From: CAITZA01 sp937915285 | Lineage (GTDB): Bacteria; Desulfobacterota; Desulfomonilia; Desulfomonilales; Desulfomonilaceae | Direction of reading: 5' to 3' | DNA: 64,000 bases | NCBI GenBank assembly: GCA_036821825.1 | Contig: DAISIV010000001.1 | Coordinates: 62,001-126,000 of the forward strand | Part shown: one piece after another, positions 51,100-60,030 of the stretch | Layout: every line of letters begins with the position of its first letter | How positions within the stretch are numbered: position 1 is the stretch's first letter | Position numbers and translations under genes: made by a program | The notes under the pieces: model-generated | Seen by the model: only the letters and a program-made list of their open reading frames with translations | Databases searched by the model: none | Told to the model about the DNA's origin: nothing

Positions 51100-52425
51100 A
51101 TGACTGACTACAGAAAAATTGCATTCATCGGCCTCGATGGAGTCCCGCACTCCATGTTGCTCAAGCTATTCGACATGGGTGTCATGCCGAACCTAAAAAG
51201 CTTGTCCGATGAAGGAACCCTGCTGAGAATGGAGACATCCCAGCCACCGGTTTCGAGTGTAGCATGGACATCCTTCATGACAGGTTCTAATCCTGCCGAC
51301 CATGGGATCTTCGGTTTTACTGATGTTGAAAAGCACAGGATATCCTTAAAACTTCCTTCCTTCGATGACGTGCTTTGCCCCACGATCTGGACTAGACATC
51401 AGGAAAAGAGAGCCCTGATAATCAACCTTCCTTTCACATACCCCGCCAGACCTCTAAATGGAAAACTGATCTGTGGATTCGTGGCCCCTATATTTGAAAG
51501 GGCCGTCTATCCCGAAACCCTCACTCCATGGCTGAAAAGCCAAAATTATAAAATTGATACTGACAATATCAGAGCCAGAGGGGATAGAAATTTTCTGATA
51601 AAGGATCTGTTCGATAACCTTAACTGCCTTCGGCAGGTGTCCCTTCATCTCATCCGGGAATATTGGGACATGTTAATTCTGGTGATAACAGGGACTGATC
51701 GTTTGCATCATTTTCTGTATGACGCATTTGAAGACAAAGACCATGCTTTTCATTCAGATTTTATATCGTATTACGGCATGATAGATAGTTTTATTCAATC
51801 GATCGTGGGATTGATGGGGCAGACAGTTCTGAAGGTTTTTCTCTCAGACCACGGTTTCGCCAGCCTTGAGACACAAATCTATCTAAACAATATCCTAAAA
51901 TCCCTTGGATACCTGAAGTTTACCAGGAATGACCCAAAGTCTCTTGAAGACATTCATCCCGACTCATTGGCGTTTGCGATGGACCCGACCAGAATTTACC
52001 TGAATACTCTGGACCGATTCGGTAATTTTCTGATGCCTCAGTCAAGGGCGCAGGAAACAGTTGCAAGGCTCAAACAGGATCTCGAAAAATTGACAATATC
52101 GGACGTCGGTTTAACCGGGCCCGAATGGTCCGGAAGAATAAACAAAAAGTTGTTTTTGGAGGTCAGGCAGCGCGATGAGGTCTACTCTGGGCGGCATCTG
52201 AATTTGGCCCCCGATCTTGTCGTAATTCCTAACAGGGGTTTTGACGTAAAGGCTACCATCAACGCCACTACCATGTCGTCCAAGGACATTTTCACTGGAA
52301 TGCATACCCACGATGATGCTTTTGTGCTGATCACTGACCCGGATTGGGCCAATAGGATGGAGAGGGCTTGCATCGAAAATGTTGCCCAACTTGTTCCCTG
52401 GACCACAAACACTTTGATTGCCTGA
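51100..52425 (+). CDS. Alkaline-phosphatase-superfamily hydrolase (phosphodiesterase type)
   Basis: A 441-residue protein of the type I phosphodiesterase/nucleotide pyrophosphatase group. Visible are AFIGLDGVPHSML with the first metal aspartate, SSVAWTSFMTGSNPADHGIFGF with the nucleophile (Thr or Ser near residue 50), and VFLSDHGFASLE with a metal D-H. No signal peptide is seen, so it should be cytoplasmic. The substrate is unknown; phosphodiesters or phosphonates are possible. Confidence 0.8.
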   Translation: MTDYRKIAFIGLDGVPHSMLLKLFDMGVMPNLKSLSDEGTLLRMETSQPPVSSVAWTSFMTGSNPADHGIFGFTDVEKHRISLKLPSFDDVLCPTIWTRHQEKRALIINLPFTYPARPLNGKLICGFVAPIFERAVYPETLTPWLKSQNYKIDTDNIRARGDRNFLIKDLFDNLNCLRQVSLHLIREYWDMLILVITGTDRLHHFLYDAFEDKDHAFHSDFISYYGMIDSFIQSIVGLMGQTVLKVFLSDHGFASLETQIYLNNILKSLGYLKFTRNDPKSLEDIHPDSLAFAMDPTRIYLNTLDRFGNFLMPQSRAQETVARLKQDLEKLTISDVGLTGPEWSGRINKKLFLEVRQRDEVYSGRHLNLAPDLVVIPNRGFDVKATINATTMSSKDIFTGMHTHDDAFVLITDPDWANRMERACIENVAQLVPWTTNTLIA

Positions 52426-52526
52426 GAGAAATCTGCAGTGAGATCCTTGCCATTAGGCCTTAGGAATAGGCCATTTACATCAGTGCCGGAGCCCAAGTCC
52501 GATAACACCACCTGGAAAAGCCCGAA

Positions 52527-53027
52527 ATGTTGAACCTGGTTCTCTTAAACCCGGAGATTCCACCGAATACCGGTAACATAGGCAGACTATGCGTCGCTAC
52601 TGGAACAAGACTTCACCTCATAAAACCCCTAGGTTTCCATATTGACGACAGATCACTCAAAAGAGCGGGACTAGATTACTGGAAAAAACTTGACTTGATG
52701 GTGTGGGAGGACTTTGAAAGCTACGCAACTAGTGTCCGAGTTGACAGTGTTGTTCTCACTAGCAGCAAGCGCGGCCATATTTACACCAGTGTAAACTTTA
52801 AACCCGGTGACCACATAATTTTTGGCCCAGAAACCAGCGGCCTCGACCAGCGTTTTTATGACCGTTTTCCTGATCGGATTGCGAGGATTCCCATCAAACT
52901 GGACAAGGTGCGCAGCCTAAATTTGTCCACCTCAGCAGGAATCATACTTTTTGAAGCTTTACGACAGACAGGCGCGCTTAATGATCTTGACCTGAAATTC
53001 AAAAATAATTTTTCAGCAAGCGACTAA
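52527..53027 (+). CDS. trmL: tRNA (cytidine(34)-2'-O)-methyltransferase
   Basis: A 166-residue SpoU-type (SPOUT) enzyme with the three motifs in order: NPEIPPNTGNIGRLC (motif 1, about 8-22), IIFGPETSGL (motif 2, about 96-105) and KVRSLNLSTSAGIILFEA (motif 3, about 130-147). It methylates the wobble ribose of certain leucine tRNAs with S-adenosylmethionine. Its length fits TrmL. Its stop region overlaps the convergent response regulator gene by four bases. Confidence 0.88.
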   Translation: MLNLVLLNPEIPPNTGNIGRLCVATGTRLHLIKPLGFHIDDRSLKRAGLDYWKKLDLMVWEDFESYATSVRVDSVVLTSSKRGHIYTSVNFKPGDHIIFGPETSGLDQRFYDRFPDRIARIPIKLDKVRSLNLSTSAGIILFEALRQTGALNDLDLKFKNNFSASD

Positions 53028-53386
53028 TGGCCCTGATGACCTATCAGTTCTCTTACTTTCTCGATCAATTCTCCCATGTCACCTGATTTTACCACTAAAG
53101 CGTCCACATACGGTAAGGTTGGATCTCCCTGATAGTATGGGTAAGCGGTGCTGACTATGACCGGGATTTTAAGTTTAAGCCTATGATATTTCTCAAGAAA
53201 GCCTCGACCACCAATCCCCGGCATTTTAAGGTCCAGTATTATCAGATCCGGCTTTACCCCTTTCAGAGCTTTCAGGGCATCCTCCGCAGTTTCAGCCTGC
53301 ATAACCTCGTAGCCCTGCTCCTCGAAGACCTCCTTGTACAAAAGCCTAACAGAACTCTCATCCTCTATATGAAATATTACTGCCAT
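53024..53386 (-). CDS. Single-domain response regulator
   Basis: A 120-residue receiver with IFHIEDESSVR at the start (acidic pair), phospho-aspartate D52 in LIILDLKMPG and an atypical C-terminal half. The switch position is STAYPYYQG and the conserved lysine lies in VVKSGD. AGAGG six bases upstream sets the ATG at 53386; a TTG at 53431 is unlikely. No kinase is adjacent, so it is an orphan in this window. Confidence 0.88.
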   Translation of the reverse strand: MAVIFHIEDESSVRLLYKEVFEEQGYEVMQAETAEDALKALKGVKPDLIILDLKMPGIGGRGFLEKYHRLKLKIPVIVSTAYPYYQGDPTLPYVDALVVKSGDMGELIEKVRELIGHQGH

Positions 53387-53490
53387 ATCAACCTCTTTAG
53401 CAATTTTACAACTGACGGGCTTCATTGACAAGCAGCATTATGATAAGCCTATGGAGCATTCGAAATTGAGAAGGGGAAAGATCCGACAAA

Positions 53491-54429
53491 ATGACCGCCT
53501 TAATACCTAAACCAATAAGTAAATATGATTGCATTGGAATTGTTTCGGTATCCGGACCCGTGGATCAAAAGCTGTTGCTCGATGGCTTACGCAACATTCA
53601 TTACATGGGCTTTGATTCATTTACAGGTGAAAATATTTTGAAAAGAAAAGGGTATCTGGCTGGAGAAGACTCTTGTAGGGTCTCAGATCTGAATACTGCT
53701 CTGGCCGATCCCGAGATTCAGGCCGTCGTTTTTGCCCGTGGCGGATATGGGGCCATGCGCATACTGGAAAATATAGATCTTGAATCCGTCCAAAGGAATC
53801 CGAAAATACTGGTTGGCATGAGCGATCTTACTGCCTTAAGTTTGTCTCTTTTCAAAAGATGCGGTCTGGTGACTCTTGCCGGCCCTATGCTCGCGACGGA
53901 AAACGGTGTAAATCTTGACAGTGACTCACTGGATTCTCTCCTCCGATCATTGACTCAAGATTTGAGGGGAACCGAATTAATTGTTCCGAATATCGGGGAA
54001 GTCACTGTAATAAGGCCAGGAAAAACCATCGGGCGCCTGCTGGGTGGTTGCCTTTCTATGGTGTGCGCATTGCTCGGAACACAACATGTACCCGATTTTG
54101 ATAGGGATATTCTGTTTCTCGAAGAGATTAATGAACCTTTATACCGAATAGACCGCATGTTCATGCAACTCAAGCTGAACGGCGTTTTTCAGAGAATCAG
54201 CGGATTGTTGTTAGGGCGTTTTATTGGACCGGAATCGGAAGACCAGAGAAAGGCGGTCGAGGAACTGATTCTGGAACTATCCAAAGAATTCAGATTCCCC
54301 ATAATATCCGGATTTCCTCACGGACATGCTCTTCCCAATCTCACACTGCCTCACGGCATGTTTGTGGAGATGGACACGGCTAAGCTGTCCATTATTGTCA
54401 CGCAGGATCAACCCCTGGCTCTCAAATGA
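53491..54429 (+). CDS. LD-carboxypeptidase (peptidase S66 family)
   Basis: A 312-residue serine peptidase that trims the terminal D-alanine from muropeptide tetrapeptides during murein recycling. The nucleophile elbow is VGMSDLTAL (Ser about 111), the catalytic glutamate is in FLEEINEPLYRIDRM (about 210-224) and the histidine in GFPHGHALPN (about 280). There is no signal peptide, so it acts in the cytoplasm as in LdcA. AAGGGGAAAG precedes the ATG. Confidence 0.88.
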   Translation: MTALIPKPISKYDCIGIVSVSGPVDQKLLLDGLRNIHYMGFDSFTGENILKRKGYLAGEDSCRVSDLNTALADPEIQAVVFARGGYGAMRILENIDLESVQRNPKILVGMSDLTALSLSLFKRCGLVTLAGPMLATENGVNLDSDSLDSLLRSLTQDLRGTELIVPNIGEVTVIRPGKTIGRLLGGCLSMVCALLGTQHVPDFDRDILFLEEINEPLYRIDRMFMQLKLNGVFQRISGLLLGRFIGPESEDQRKAVEELILELSKEFRFPIISGFPHGHALPNLTLPHGMFVEMDTAKLSIIVTQDQPLALK

Positions 54430-54456
54430 GGCTCCAAAAGTTAATTTTTCGACATC

Positions 54457-54485
54457 TTGACAAATAGTCTGAAAATAAGTTAAAT
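54457..54485 (+). promoter_or_regulatory. Sigma-70 promoter of tRNA-Ser
   Basis: TTGACA (54457-54462) and TTAAAT (54480-54485) with a 17-base spacer place the start near 54492, 13 bases before the tRNA. Confidence 0.65.
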
Positions 54486-54504
54486 TTTTTGCTTGCAATA
54501 GGAC

Positions 54505-54590
54505 GGAGGGATGGCCGAGTGGTTTAAGGCGGCGGTCTTGAAAACCGTTGATCGAAAGATCCGGGGGTTCGAATCCCTCTCCCTCCGCCA
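54505..54590 (+). tRNA. tRNA-Ser (anticodon UGA)
   Basis: The acceptor arms GGAGGGA and TCCCTCC pair perfectly, followed by G and an encoded CCA. The anticodon loop CTTGAAA, in a stem of GGT/ACC type, gives TGA. A long variable arm (about GATCGAAAGATC) marks a class II tRNA, as expected for serine. The T loop is GTTCGAATC. Confidence 0.97.
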
Positions 54591-54622
54591 TCACTGAATT
54601 GCACTCACCATCGACAGACTTT

Positions 54623-55195
54623 TTATGTGGCCCCAGCGCCTGACCTTTTGCTATATTCCCTGTAAAACTTCACAAAATAATCAATCCCAGACCAAAGTGT
54701 GAGCACTAAAGCGCAATAAATTAGCACTGTGCCTACCTCATGGAAATCTATGGGTATGATTATTGTGTATTCATAATTGATTATCAGTGGGACTATTGCG
54801 GTAAACTGAAAGAACGCCTTCCACTTACCCACTTTGCTAGGCTTTAAGGTAGTATCCCAGGTTTTTGTTGTCGCCCTAAGTGCGCTCACGGCTACTTCCC
54901 TTGATATTATCAGCATGACAATCCATGCGTCTACGCGATCCAGAGCGATTAACATTATCAAGGCCGATGTTACAAGAACCTTGTCTGCAATTGGATCCAG
55001 GAATTGACCGAACGATGACTCTACCTTCAATCGTCGGGCAATGAATCCGTCGAAGAAATCCGTAAGAGAAGCAATTAAAAACAGTAAGGCCGCAAGAGCG
55101 GAAGGCGCTTTTCCCGGGAAAAAAAGCAGTATGATAATCGGTGGGACAAGAACCAGACGTCCCAATGTCAAAACATTCGGAAGGTATCTTTTCAT
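54623..55195 (-). CDS. pgsA: CDP-diacylglycerol-glycerol-3-phosphate 3-phosphatidyltransferase
   Basis: A 190-residue membrane enzyme that makes phosphatidylglycerol phosphate. The CDP-alcohol phosphotransferase motif is complete: D49-G50, A53-R54, G63, D67 and D71. The N-terminus PNVLTLGRLVLVPPIIILL is typical for PgsA. About five membrane segments are visible. It lies alone on the minus strand between tRNA-Ser and the hybrid kinase gene. Confidence 0.92.
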   Translation of the reverse strand: MKRYLPNVLTLGRLVLVPPIIILLFFPGKAPSALAALLFLIASLTDFFDGFIARRLKVESSFGQFLDPIADKVLVTSALIMLIALDRVDAWIVMLIISREVAVSALRATTKTWDTTLKPSKVGKWKAFFQFTAIVPLIINYEYTIIIPIDFHEVGTVLIYCALVLTLWSGIDYFVKFYREYSKRSGAGAT

Positions 55196-55274
55196 CGTAA
55201 TTATTACAGATTCCTGAACATTACAGTATTATTGGATTTCTCCAATCTATTGTCAAACTGTCCCCTGGGTAGAA

Positions 55275-56786
55275 TTATGATGTTTCCCAGGGGTAACTAC
55301 CCGTGATTAACCTCTGGGTGGGCAGAAAAACTTCAAAAGTCGATCCCTTACCCGGCTGGGAATTAACCTTGATGGCGCCCCTGTGCTCTTCCACAAGTAG
55401 ATGCGCCTTACACAAACCCATTCCGGCTCCAACCGTCTTGGACGTAAAAAACGGGTTGAAAATTTCTGAAAGATCCTCTTTGTGGATTCCGACCCCGGTG
55501 TCTGCAAATGATACACACACGGCTGAACGAAGATTGCGGAGTTTCACTTTGAGGCGTCCACCATGTGGCATGGATTCATATGCGTTCAGTATAAGATTGT
55601 AAAAAACTTCCTCCAGCGCAGCGGAGTCGGCCTCGATGTCTGAAAGCTTCTTGTCGGATTCTATGCTGAAAATTACAGAATCAGACTGAGTGATTACTCG
55701 ATTGTTCAAAACCCTGTCTCTGGCACGTTCAACCAGTGATATGATATCAACTTTTTGGAAATCAAAAGTATAAAGCTTCGAAAACTTAACATATTCCTCG
55801 ATATCTCTAACCATCTTTTCCAGTCTTGAGACATCATCGAGAATTATTTGAGTATATTTTGAGTATGTTGGATTATCAGTTGTAAGGTTTTTCAATCTGA
55901 GGGCAAATCCGCCCAGCGAGGTTAAGCTGTTGCGGACTTCATGCGCGACACCTTCCACCACCGCCCCCAATGACGCCAGTTTTTCCGACCGCTTGAGGCG
56001 TCGCTCAACTTCATTCTGTCTCGTCAAATCAGCTACAACAAATACTATACCTGTGACGCGTTTGTTCTGTTTGATGACCGATGTCGTCATGTACCCGGGA
56101 AATGAGCTGTTATCCTTTCTCCTAAAATGGAATTCTCCTTCTATTTTGCCATCACGAAGCGTGTCCTTAACAAGATCTCTGCTCAGTGGAGAGCCAGATT
56201 CACTCCTAATCATGAAGTGAAAGTCTTTCCCTCGAAAATCCTCAGGAGAATATCCCCACAAGCTTGCCGCTGACCTGTTGGCAAACTGGATTTTTCCGCT
56301 GGAATCCGTTGTAATTATGGCCTCATTGATGATTGTCGTCAGGTGGGCCAGATACTTTTCGCTGTCACTGATCTGCTTCTTTAACTTTATGTTTTCTTCG
56401 CCGAATCTTCTGTTTTCGAGCAACTTTTGGGCAAGCTTTACAACATCAGCAGAAGAGAAAGGCTTGTTCAGGAAATCATCAGCTCCGGATTTCATGGCGC
56501 TGACTGCAACCTCTGCGTTACCGGCGCCTGACATTAGTATAGCAATTGTTCTTGGTGAACGTTCTTTGATGAATTTTAGGGCATCTATGCCATCGGTTCT
56601 GGGCATGTGAACATCAATAAGGACTAAATCAGGTTTCTCCTTTATAAACAAAGTCTTGCAATCTGAGCCGTTGAACACCTGAAAAACTTCAAAACCATTG
56701 TCCTCAAACACGTCCCGTAACATATGGTTTAGGATCGTTGAATCTTCAGCAATAAGGATTTTGGGGCTGGAACTGGCAGGTGACAT
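55275..56786 (-). CDS. Soluble sensor kinase: receiver + PAS + histidine kinase
   Basis: A 503-residue cytoplasmic protein. An N-terminal receiver has ILIAEDS and the phospho-aspartate D58 in LVLIDVHMP. A coiled linker and a PAS domain (about 145-260, ANRSAASLWGYSPEDF) follow. The kinase core has H282 in EGVAHEVRNS, LILNAYESMPHGG, DTGVGI and GAGMGLCKAHLL. A receiver at the N-terminus suggests that it works downstream of another kinase. AGGAAG lies upstream of the ATG. It is the last gene of the long minus-strand run that starts with argG. Confidence 0.88.
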   Translation of the reverse strand: MSPASSSPKILIAEDSTILNHMLRDVFEDNGFEVFQVFNGSDCKTLFIKEKPDLVLIDVHMPRTDGIDALKFIKERSPRTIAILMSGAGNAEVAVSAMKSGADDFLNKPFSSADVVKLAQKLLENRRFGEENIKLKKQISDSEKYLAHLTTIINEAIITTDSSGKIQFANRSAASLWGYSPEDFRGKDFHFMIRSESGSPLSRDLVKDTLRDGKIEGEFHFRRKDNSSFPGYMTTSVIKQNKRVTGIVFVVADLTRQNEVERRLKRSEKLASLGAVVEGVAHEVRNSLTSLGGFALRLKNLTTDNPTYSKYTQIILDDVSRLEKMVRDIEEYVKFSKLYTFDFQKVDIISLVERARDRVLNNRVITQSDSVIFSIESDKKLSDIEADSAALEEVFYNLILNAYESMPHGGRLKVKLRNLRSAVCVSFADTGVGIHKEDLSEIFNPFFTSKTVGAGMGLCKAHLLVEEHRGAIKVNSQPGKGSTFEVFLPTQRLITGSYPWETS

Positions 56787-56798
56787 TAATTTGGCTTC

Positions 56799-57056
56799 CT
56801 ATTGATTTAAAAACTTTTTTCGGCAGGACTCGGAGCAGAAATAAACATGCTGGCCGTTGCTTACAGTTGAAAGCGCACTTTTTACAGGAACATAAATTCC
56901 GCATACCGGGTCCCTCACCAGATCATCAACTGCAACGTTCTCGCCTCGTCCACGAACCACCGATTGAGATCCCCCTGAATTCAAAGATTTCATGGCCCAT
57001 CTGAAGGCCTTGTAGCCAAAGAAAATTATTAAAACGTAAAAAATCAATCGAAGCAT
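56799..57056 (-). CDS. Small membrane-anchored YHS/TRASH-type metal-binding protein
   Basis: An 85-residue protein with an N-terminal membrane segment (LRLIFYVLIIFFGYKAF). A C-terminal treble-clef-like metal motif follows: DPVCGIYVP, then YFCSESCRKKF, which puts three cysteines in the C-x18-24-C-x3-C pattern of TRASH/YHS domains. It may bind a heavy metal or act as a chaperone. AAGGAG precedes the ATG. It follows folK by 20 bases on the same strand. Confidence 0.8.
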   Translation of the reverse strand: MLRLIFYVLIIFFGYKAFRWAMKSLNSGGSQSVVRGRGENVAVDDLVRDPVCGIYVPVKSALSTVSNGQHVYFCSESCRKKFLNQ

Positions 57057-57076
57057 GGTGGCAGCTCCTTTGAGAG

Positions 57077-57583
57077 CTAATCAATTTTTACGGGTTTCAC
57101 TGTTTGCGCCTGATCAGTTCCGAGGTCCTCCAATAGCATCCTGATAGACTTCTTTAATGCAGGATGTTCGAAGTCAGGAGCTATCTCGTGCATGGGACAA
57201 AGCACAAAGGCTCTTGTGTGAAGTCTGGGATGAGGAACCTGAAGATCTTTTTTATCAATGATTTCAGAGCCAAAAAACAACAAATCCAGGTCAATCAACC
57301 GGGACTGATCACTTTTGTGATTACTCGATTTTCCCAATTTCTTCTCGATAGACCTCATTTTAGAGATGAGCGTTCCTGCGTCAAGATCAGTTTCAACCAA
57401 AATTACCGCATTGAGAAAATTGGGCCCCCCATCAACCAGCCCAACGGGCTCGGTTTCATACAGGTCCGATTTAGATAAAACCCTGATTCCGTCAGACGCA
57501 TCAAGTTCCTGAAGCGTCTGTGCAAAATTTTCAGACGGATTTCCAAGATTTGCCCCAAATCCTATATAGCCTAAAGTTTTCAT
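57077..57583 (-). CDS. folK: 2-amino-4-hydroxy-6-hydroxymethyldihydropteridine pyrophosphokinase
   Basis: A 168-residue HPPK. It transfers pyrophosphate from ATP to the pterin in folate synthesis. It shows GYIGFGANLGNP at the start, FLNAVILVETDL (about 56-67), and SRLIDLDLLFFG with the metal-binding D-x-D, then VPHPRLHTRAFVLCPM. The loop before IDLDLL is a little changed from the usual G-P-R-x-(L/I)-D. The ATG at 57583 lies four bases after the upstream stop, so translation is probably coupled; a TTG at 57601 would overlap that gene. Confidence 0.92.
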   Translation of the reverse strand: MKTLGYIGFGANLGNPSENFAQTLQELDASDGIRVLSKSDLYETEPVGLVDGGPNFLNAVILVETDLDAGTLISKMRSIEKKLGKSSNHKSDQSRLIDLDLLFFGSEIIDKKDLQVPHPRLHTRAFVLCPMHEIAPDFEHPALKKSIRMLLEDLGTDQAQTVKPVKID

Positions 57584-57587
57584 TTTG

Positions 57588-58325
57588 CTATCTGGCTGCA
57601 AGATTAATCAAGGAACCTATGCCTTCAATCCGGACTTCAACCTTGTCTCCCTCTTTCAAGGGCCCCACCCCTGATGGAGTTCCTGTGGCTATGACATCTC
57701 CCGGATTCAATTTCATTACACCTGATATGAACTCTACGAGAAAGTATGGATCAAAAATCAGATTTGAAGTCCTCGATCCCTGTTTGCGCTCACCATTCAG
57801 AAAAAGCTCGACACTGAGATCCGCCGGGTCAAGTTCCGTCTCGATCCACGGGCCTATTGGACAGAAGGTGTCGAATCCCTTTGCCCTTGTCCACTGACCG
57901 TCTTTGGTCTGAAGGTCTCTGGCGGTAACGTCATTCACGCAGGTATAGCCCAGAATGAAATCCTTTGAGTCTTTCCGCTTCACGTGGGATGCCGTCTTGC
58001 CAACAACTATTCCAAACTCCGACTCATGGTCCACACGCGAACTTTGAGGCGGCAGGATAATTACGTCATTTGGGCCGACCACTGAAGTCGAGGGTTTCAG
58101 GAATATGACAGGCTCTTCCGGCATCTGATGTCCCATTTCAATTATGTGGTCCCGATAATTCAACCCTACAGCGACAATCTTTGTGGGTTGACACGGGGCC
58201 AATAATTTTACGGAATCCAGACTGTAATCCTTTTCCGCGCTCGCAGGACCCTCTGGTTTGATTATTCCATCTTCCAGTCTTCCAGAATATGTATGCCCCT
58301 CAACTTCGAATCTGACTAGTTTCAT
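57588..58325 (-). CDS. Fumarylacetoacetate hydrolase family protein
   Basis: A 245-residue FAH-fold enzyme. It shows VGLNYRDHIIEMG (about 53-65), the metal ligands in DHESEFGIVVGK (about 98-109), GYTCVNDVTARDLQ and IATGTPSGVGPLKEGD. The family hydrolyses C-C bonds or decarboxylates oxo-acids (acylpyruvase, oxaloacetate decarboxylase or HpcE-like). Its place between dapB and folK, with two-base spacing to dapB, is a genome-neighbourhood feature whose metabolic sense is unclear. Confidence 0.88.
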   Translation of the reverse strand: MKLVRFEVEGHTYSGRLEDGIIKPEGPASAEKDYSLDSVKLLAPCQPTKIVAVGLNYRDHIIEMGHQMPEEPVIFLKPSTSVVGPNDVIILPPQSSRVDHESEFGIVVGKTASHVKRKDSKDFILGYTCVNDVTARDLQTKDGQWTRAKGFDTFCPIGPWIETELDPADLSVELFLNGERKQGSRTSNLIFDPYFLVEFISGVMKLNPGDVIATGTPSGVGPLKEGDKVEVRIEGIGSLINLAAR

Positions 58326-58327
58326 GT

Positions 58328-59131
58328 TTAGTCCTTCAAACCAAGAACATCTCTCATGTCATACAGACCATTGGGTTTGTCATGAATCCACAGGGCCGCC
58401 TGAATAGCTCCCCTGGCAAAAGCGTCCCGGCTGTGAGCCCTGTGTATAAGCTCTATCCGCTCCCCTCCGGTCACAAACATGACCGTATGCTCTCCGACTA
58501 TATCCCCGCCACGAAGAGCCATCACACCTATTTCAGATGGTTTCCTGGCTCCGACAATGCCTTGCCTTCCATAGACGCCCACTTCTTTCAAATCTCTCTT
58601 GAGAGAACTTGCTATTACTTCGGCCAGCTTGACAGCCGTGCCACTCGGAGCGTCCTTTTTAAGGTTATGATGAGACTCCACAATTTCCACGTCATAGGCG
58701 TCGCCCAATGCAACAGCTACCTTCTCGACGAGTGAAAACAGTAGGTTTACCCCCAGACTCATATTCGGAGCCATCAGACACCTTGTTTTTCTGGCAAGTT
58801 CACCCACCTCCCGCTTCTGATCTTCGTTCAAACCGGTTGTTCCTATCACTATAGCTTTTCCGGCTTTAGTAACTGCTCTGAGATGATCAAGTGTTGCTTC
58901 GGGTGAAGAGAAGTCGATTAGCGCATCTGATTCGGCAATTGCCTTTTCAATGTCATCGGAAATATTTACACCGATGTCACCGATACCGGCCACAGCCCCA
59001 ACATCCTGCCCCATTAGAGGGTTCGAACTAACCTCAAGCGCTGCTGATATCTCCACATCGGGATTTTCACTCGCGAGGGCCGTGATTCGCCGCCCCATCC
59101 TGCCGGCAGCGCCGCTTACAGCTATTTTCAT
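58328..59131 (-). CDS. dapB: 4-hydroxy-tetrahydrodipicolinate reductase
   Basis: A 267-residue enzyme of the diaminopimelate/lysine pathway. The N-terminal nucleotide-binding loop is VSGAAGRMGRRI (about 4-15). VIVESHHNLKKDAPSGTA, with the catalytic His pair and Lys (about 150-170), is the family signature. It reduces the DapA product with NAD(P)H. GAGGAG lies upstream of the ATG, 15 bases after dapA. Confidence 0.96.
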   Translation of the reverse strand: MKIAVSGAAGRMGRRITALASENPDVEISAALEVSSNPLMGQDVGAVAGIGDIGVNISDDIEKAIAESDALIDFSSPEATLDHLRAVTKAGKAIVIGTTGLNEDQKREVGELARKTRCLMAPNMSLGVNLLFSLVEKVAVALGDAYDVEIVESHHNLKKDAPSGTAVKLAEVIASSLKRDLKEVGVYGRQGIVGARKPSEIGVMALRGGDIVGEHTVMFVTGGERIELIHRAHSRDAFARGAIQAALWIHDKPNGLYDMRDVLGLKD

Positions 59132-59146
59132 TAAAAAACTCCTCGA

Positions 59147-60019
59147 TTAAATTAGCCCGTATTTTTCAAGAACGTTCCTTAGTTTTTCAAGATTTGCCGC
59201 TGATGGCTCACACAAAGGCAGTCTGAATTCAGGAGTAATCTTTCCCATCAAACCCAGCGCAGCCTTGACCGGTATAGGATTTGTCTCAATGAATGCAGCC
59301 TGGCATAATTCAAATATTTCAAAATGTATTTTCCGAGCCTGATCAATTTCTCCTTTTAGCATGTGGTTAACCAGGGCTGACATCCTGTCCGGAATGAGGT
59401 TTGTAATTACCGAAATAACTCCTACCCCTCCCATGGCCATCATAGGGAAAGTCATCTGGTCATCACCGGCCAAAACATCAAAGGACGGGCCACACAGGCG
59501 AATAACCTCACTCATTTGAAGAATAGATCCCGAGGCCTCCTTGACACCCACAATGTTGGGGATCCTGGAAAGCTTTTCCACTGTCGAATTTTCAATGTTT
59601 ACAGCGGTGCGGCCTTGTATGTTGTAGAGAATCACAGGAATATCGACAGCTTCGGCAATAGCTTTAAAATGTCTGTAAAGTCCTTCCTGTGTAGGTTTGT
59701 TGTAGTATGGCGAAACAAGAAGGACTGCGTCGGCTCCAACCTGCTTGGCATGCCTGGTAAGATTGATAGCCTCTTCTGTACTGTTAGATCCAGCGCCCGC
59801 TATGACTTTCACCTGGCCGGCCAGCTCTTTGACCGTAATCTCTACTACCCGGTTGTGCTCTTCATGGGAAAGCGTCGGAGACTCACCCGTAGTTCCACAG
59901 GGAACAAAACCCGAAACGCCTCCGTCGACACCAAATCTGATCAATCTCTTCAATCCCGCTTCATCTACCAACCCATCTTTAAACGGCGTGACTACGGCGG
60001 TGTAGGCTCCTGAAAACAT
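59147..60019 (-). CDS. dapA: 4-hydroxy-tetrahydrodipicolinate synthase
   Basis: A 290-residue class I aldolase that joins pyruvate and aspartate semialdehyde. It shows GCTTGESPTLS-type residues as PCGTTGESPTLSHEEH (about 40-55), the tyrosine in VILYNIQGRT (about 132-141) and the Schiff-base lysine in NIVGVKEASG (about 161). The ATG at 60019 is set by AAGGAG just upstream and by the usual M-F-x-G-x-x-T-A-x-V-T-P-F start; a longer reading adds a non-homologous N-terminus overlapping lysA. Confidence 0.96.
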   Translation of the reverse strand: MFSGAYTAVVTPFKDGLVDEAGLKRLIRFGVDGGVSGFVPCGTTGESPTLSHEEHNRVVEITVKELAGQVKVIAGAGSNSTEEAINLTRHAKQVGADAVLLVSPYYNKPTQEGLYRHFKAIAEAVDIPVILYNIQGRTAVNIENSTVEKLSRIPNIVGVKEASGSILQMSEVIRLCGPSFDVLAGDDQMTFPMMAMGGVGVISVITNLIPDRMSALVNHMLKGEIDQARKIHFEIFELCQAAFIETNPIPVKAALGLMGKITPEFRLPLCEPSAANLEKLRNVLEKYGLI

Positions 60020-60030
60020 TGTGACTCCTT

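Noticed and set aside
59516..60013. A 165-residue plus-strand frame opposite dapA
   Set aside because: It is antisense to a well-conserved dapA and has no features of a real protein.
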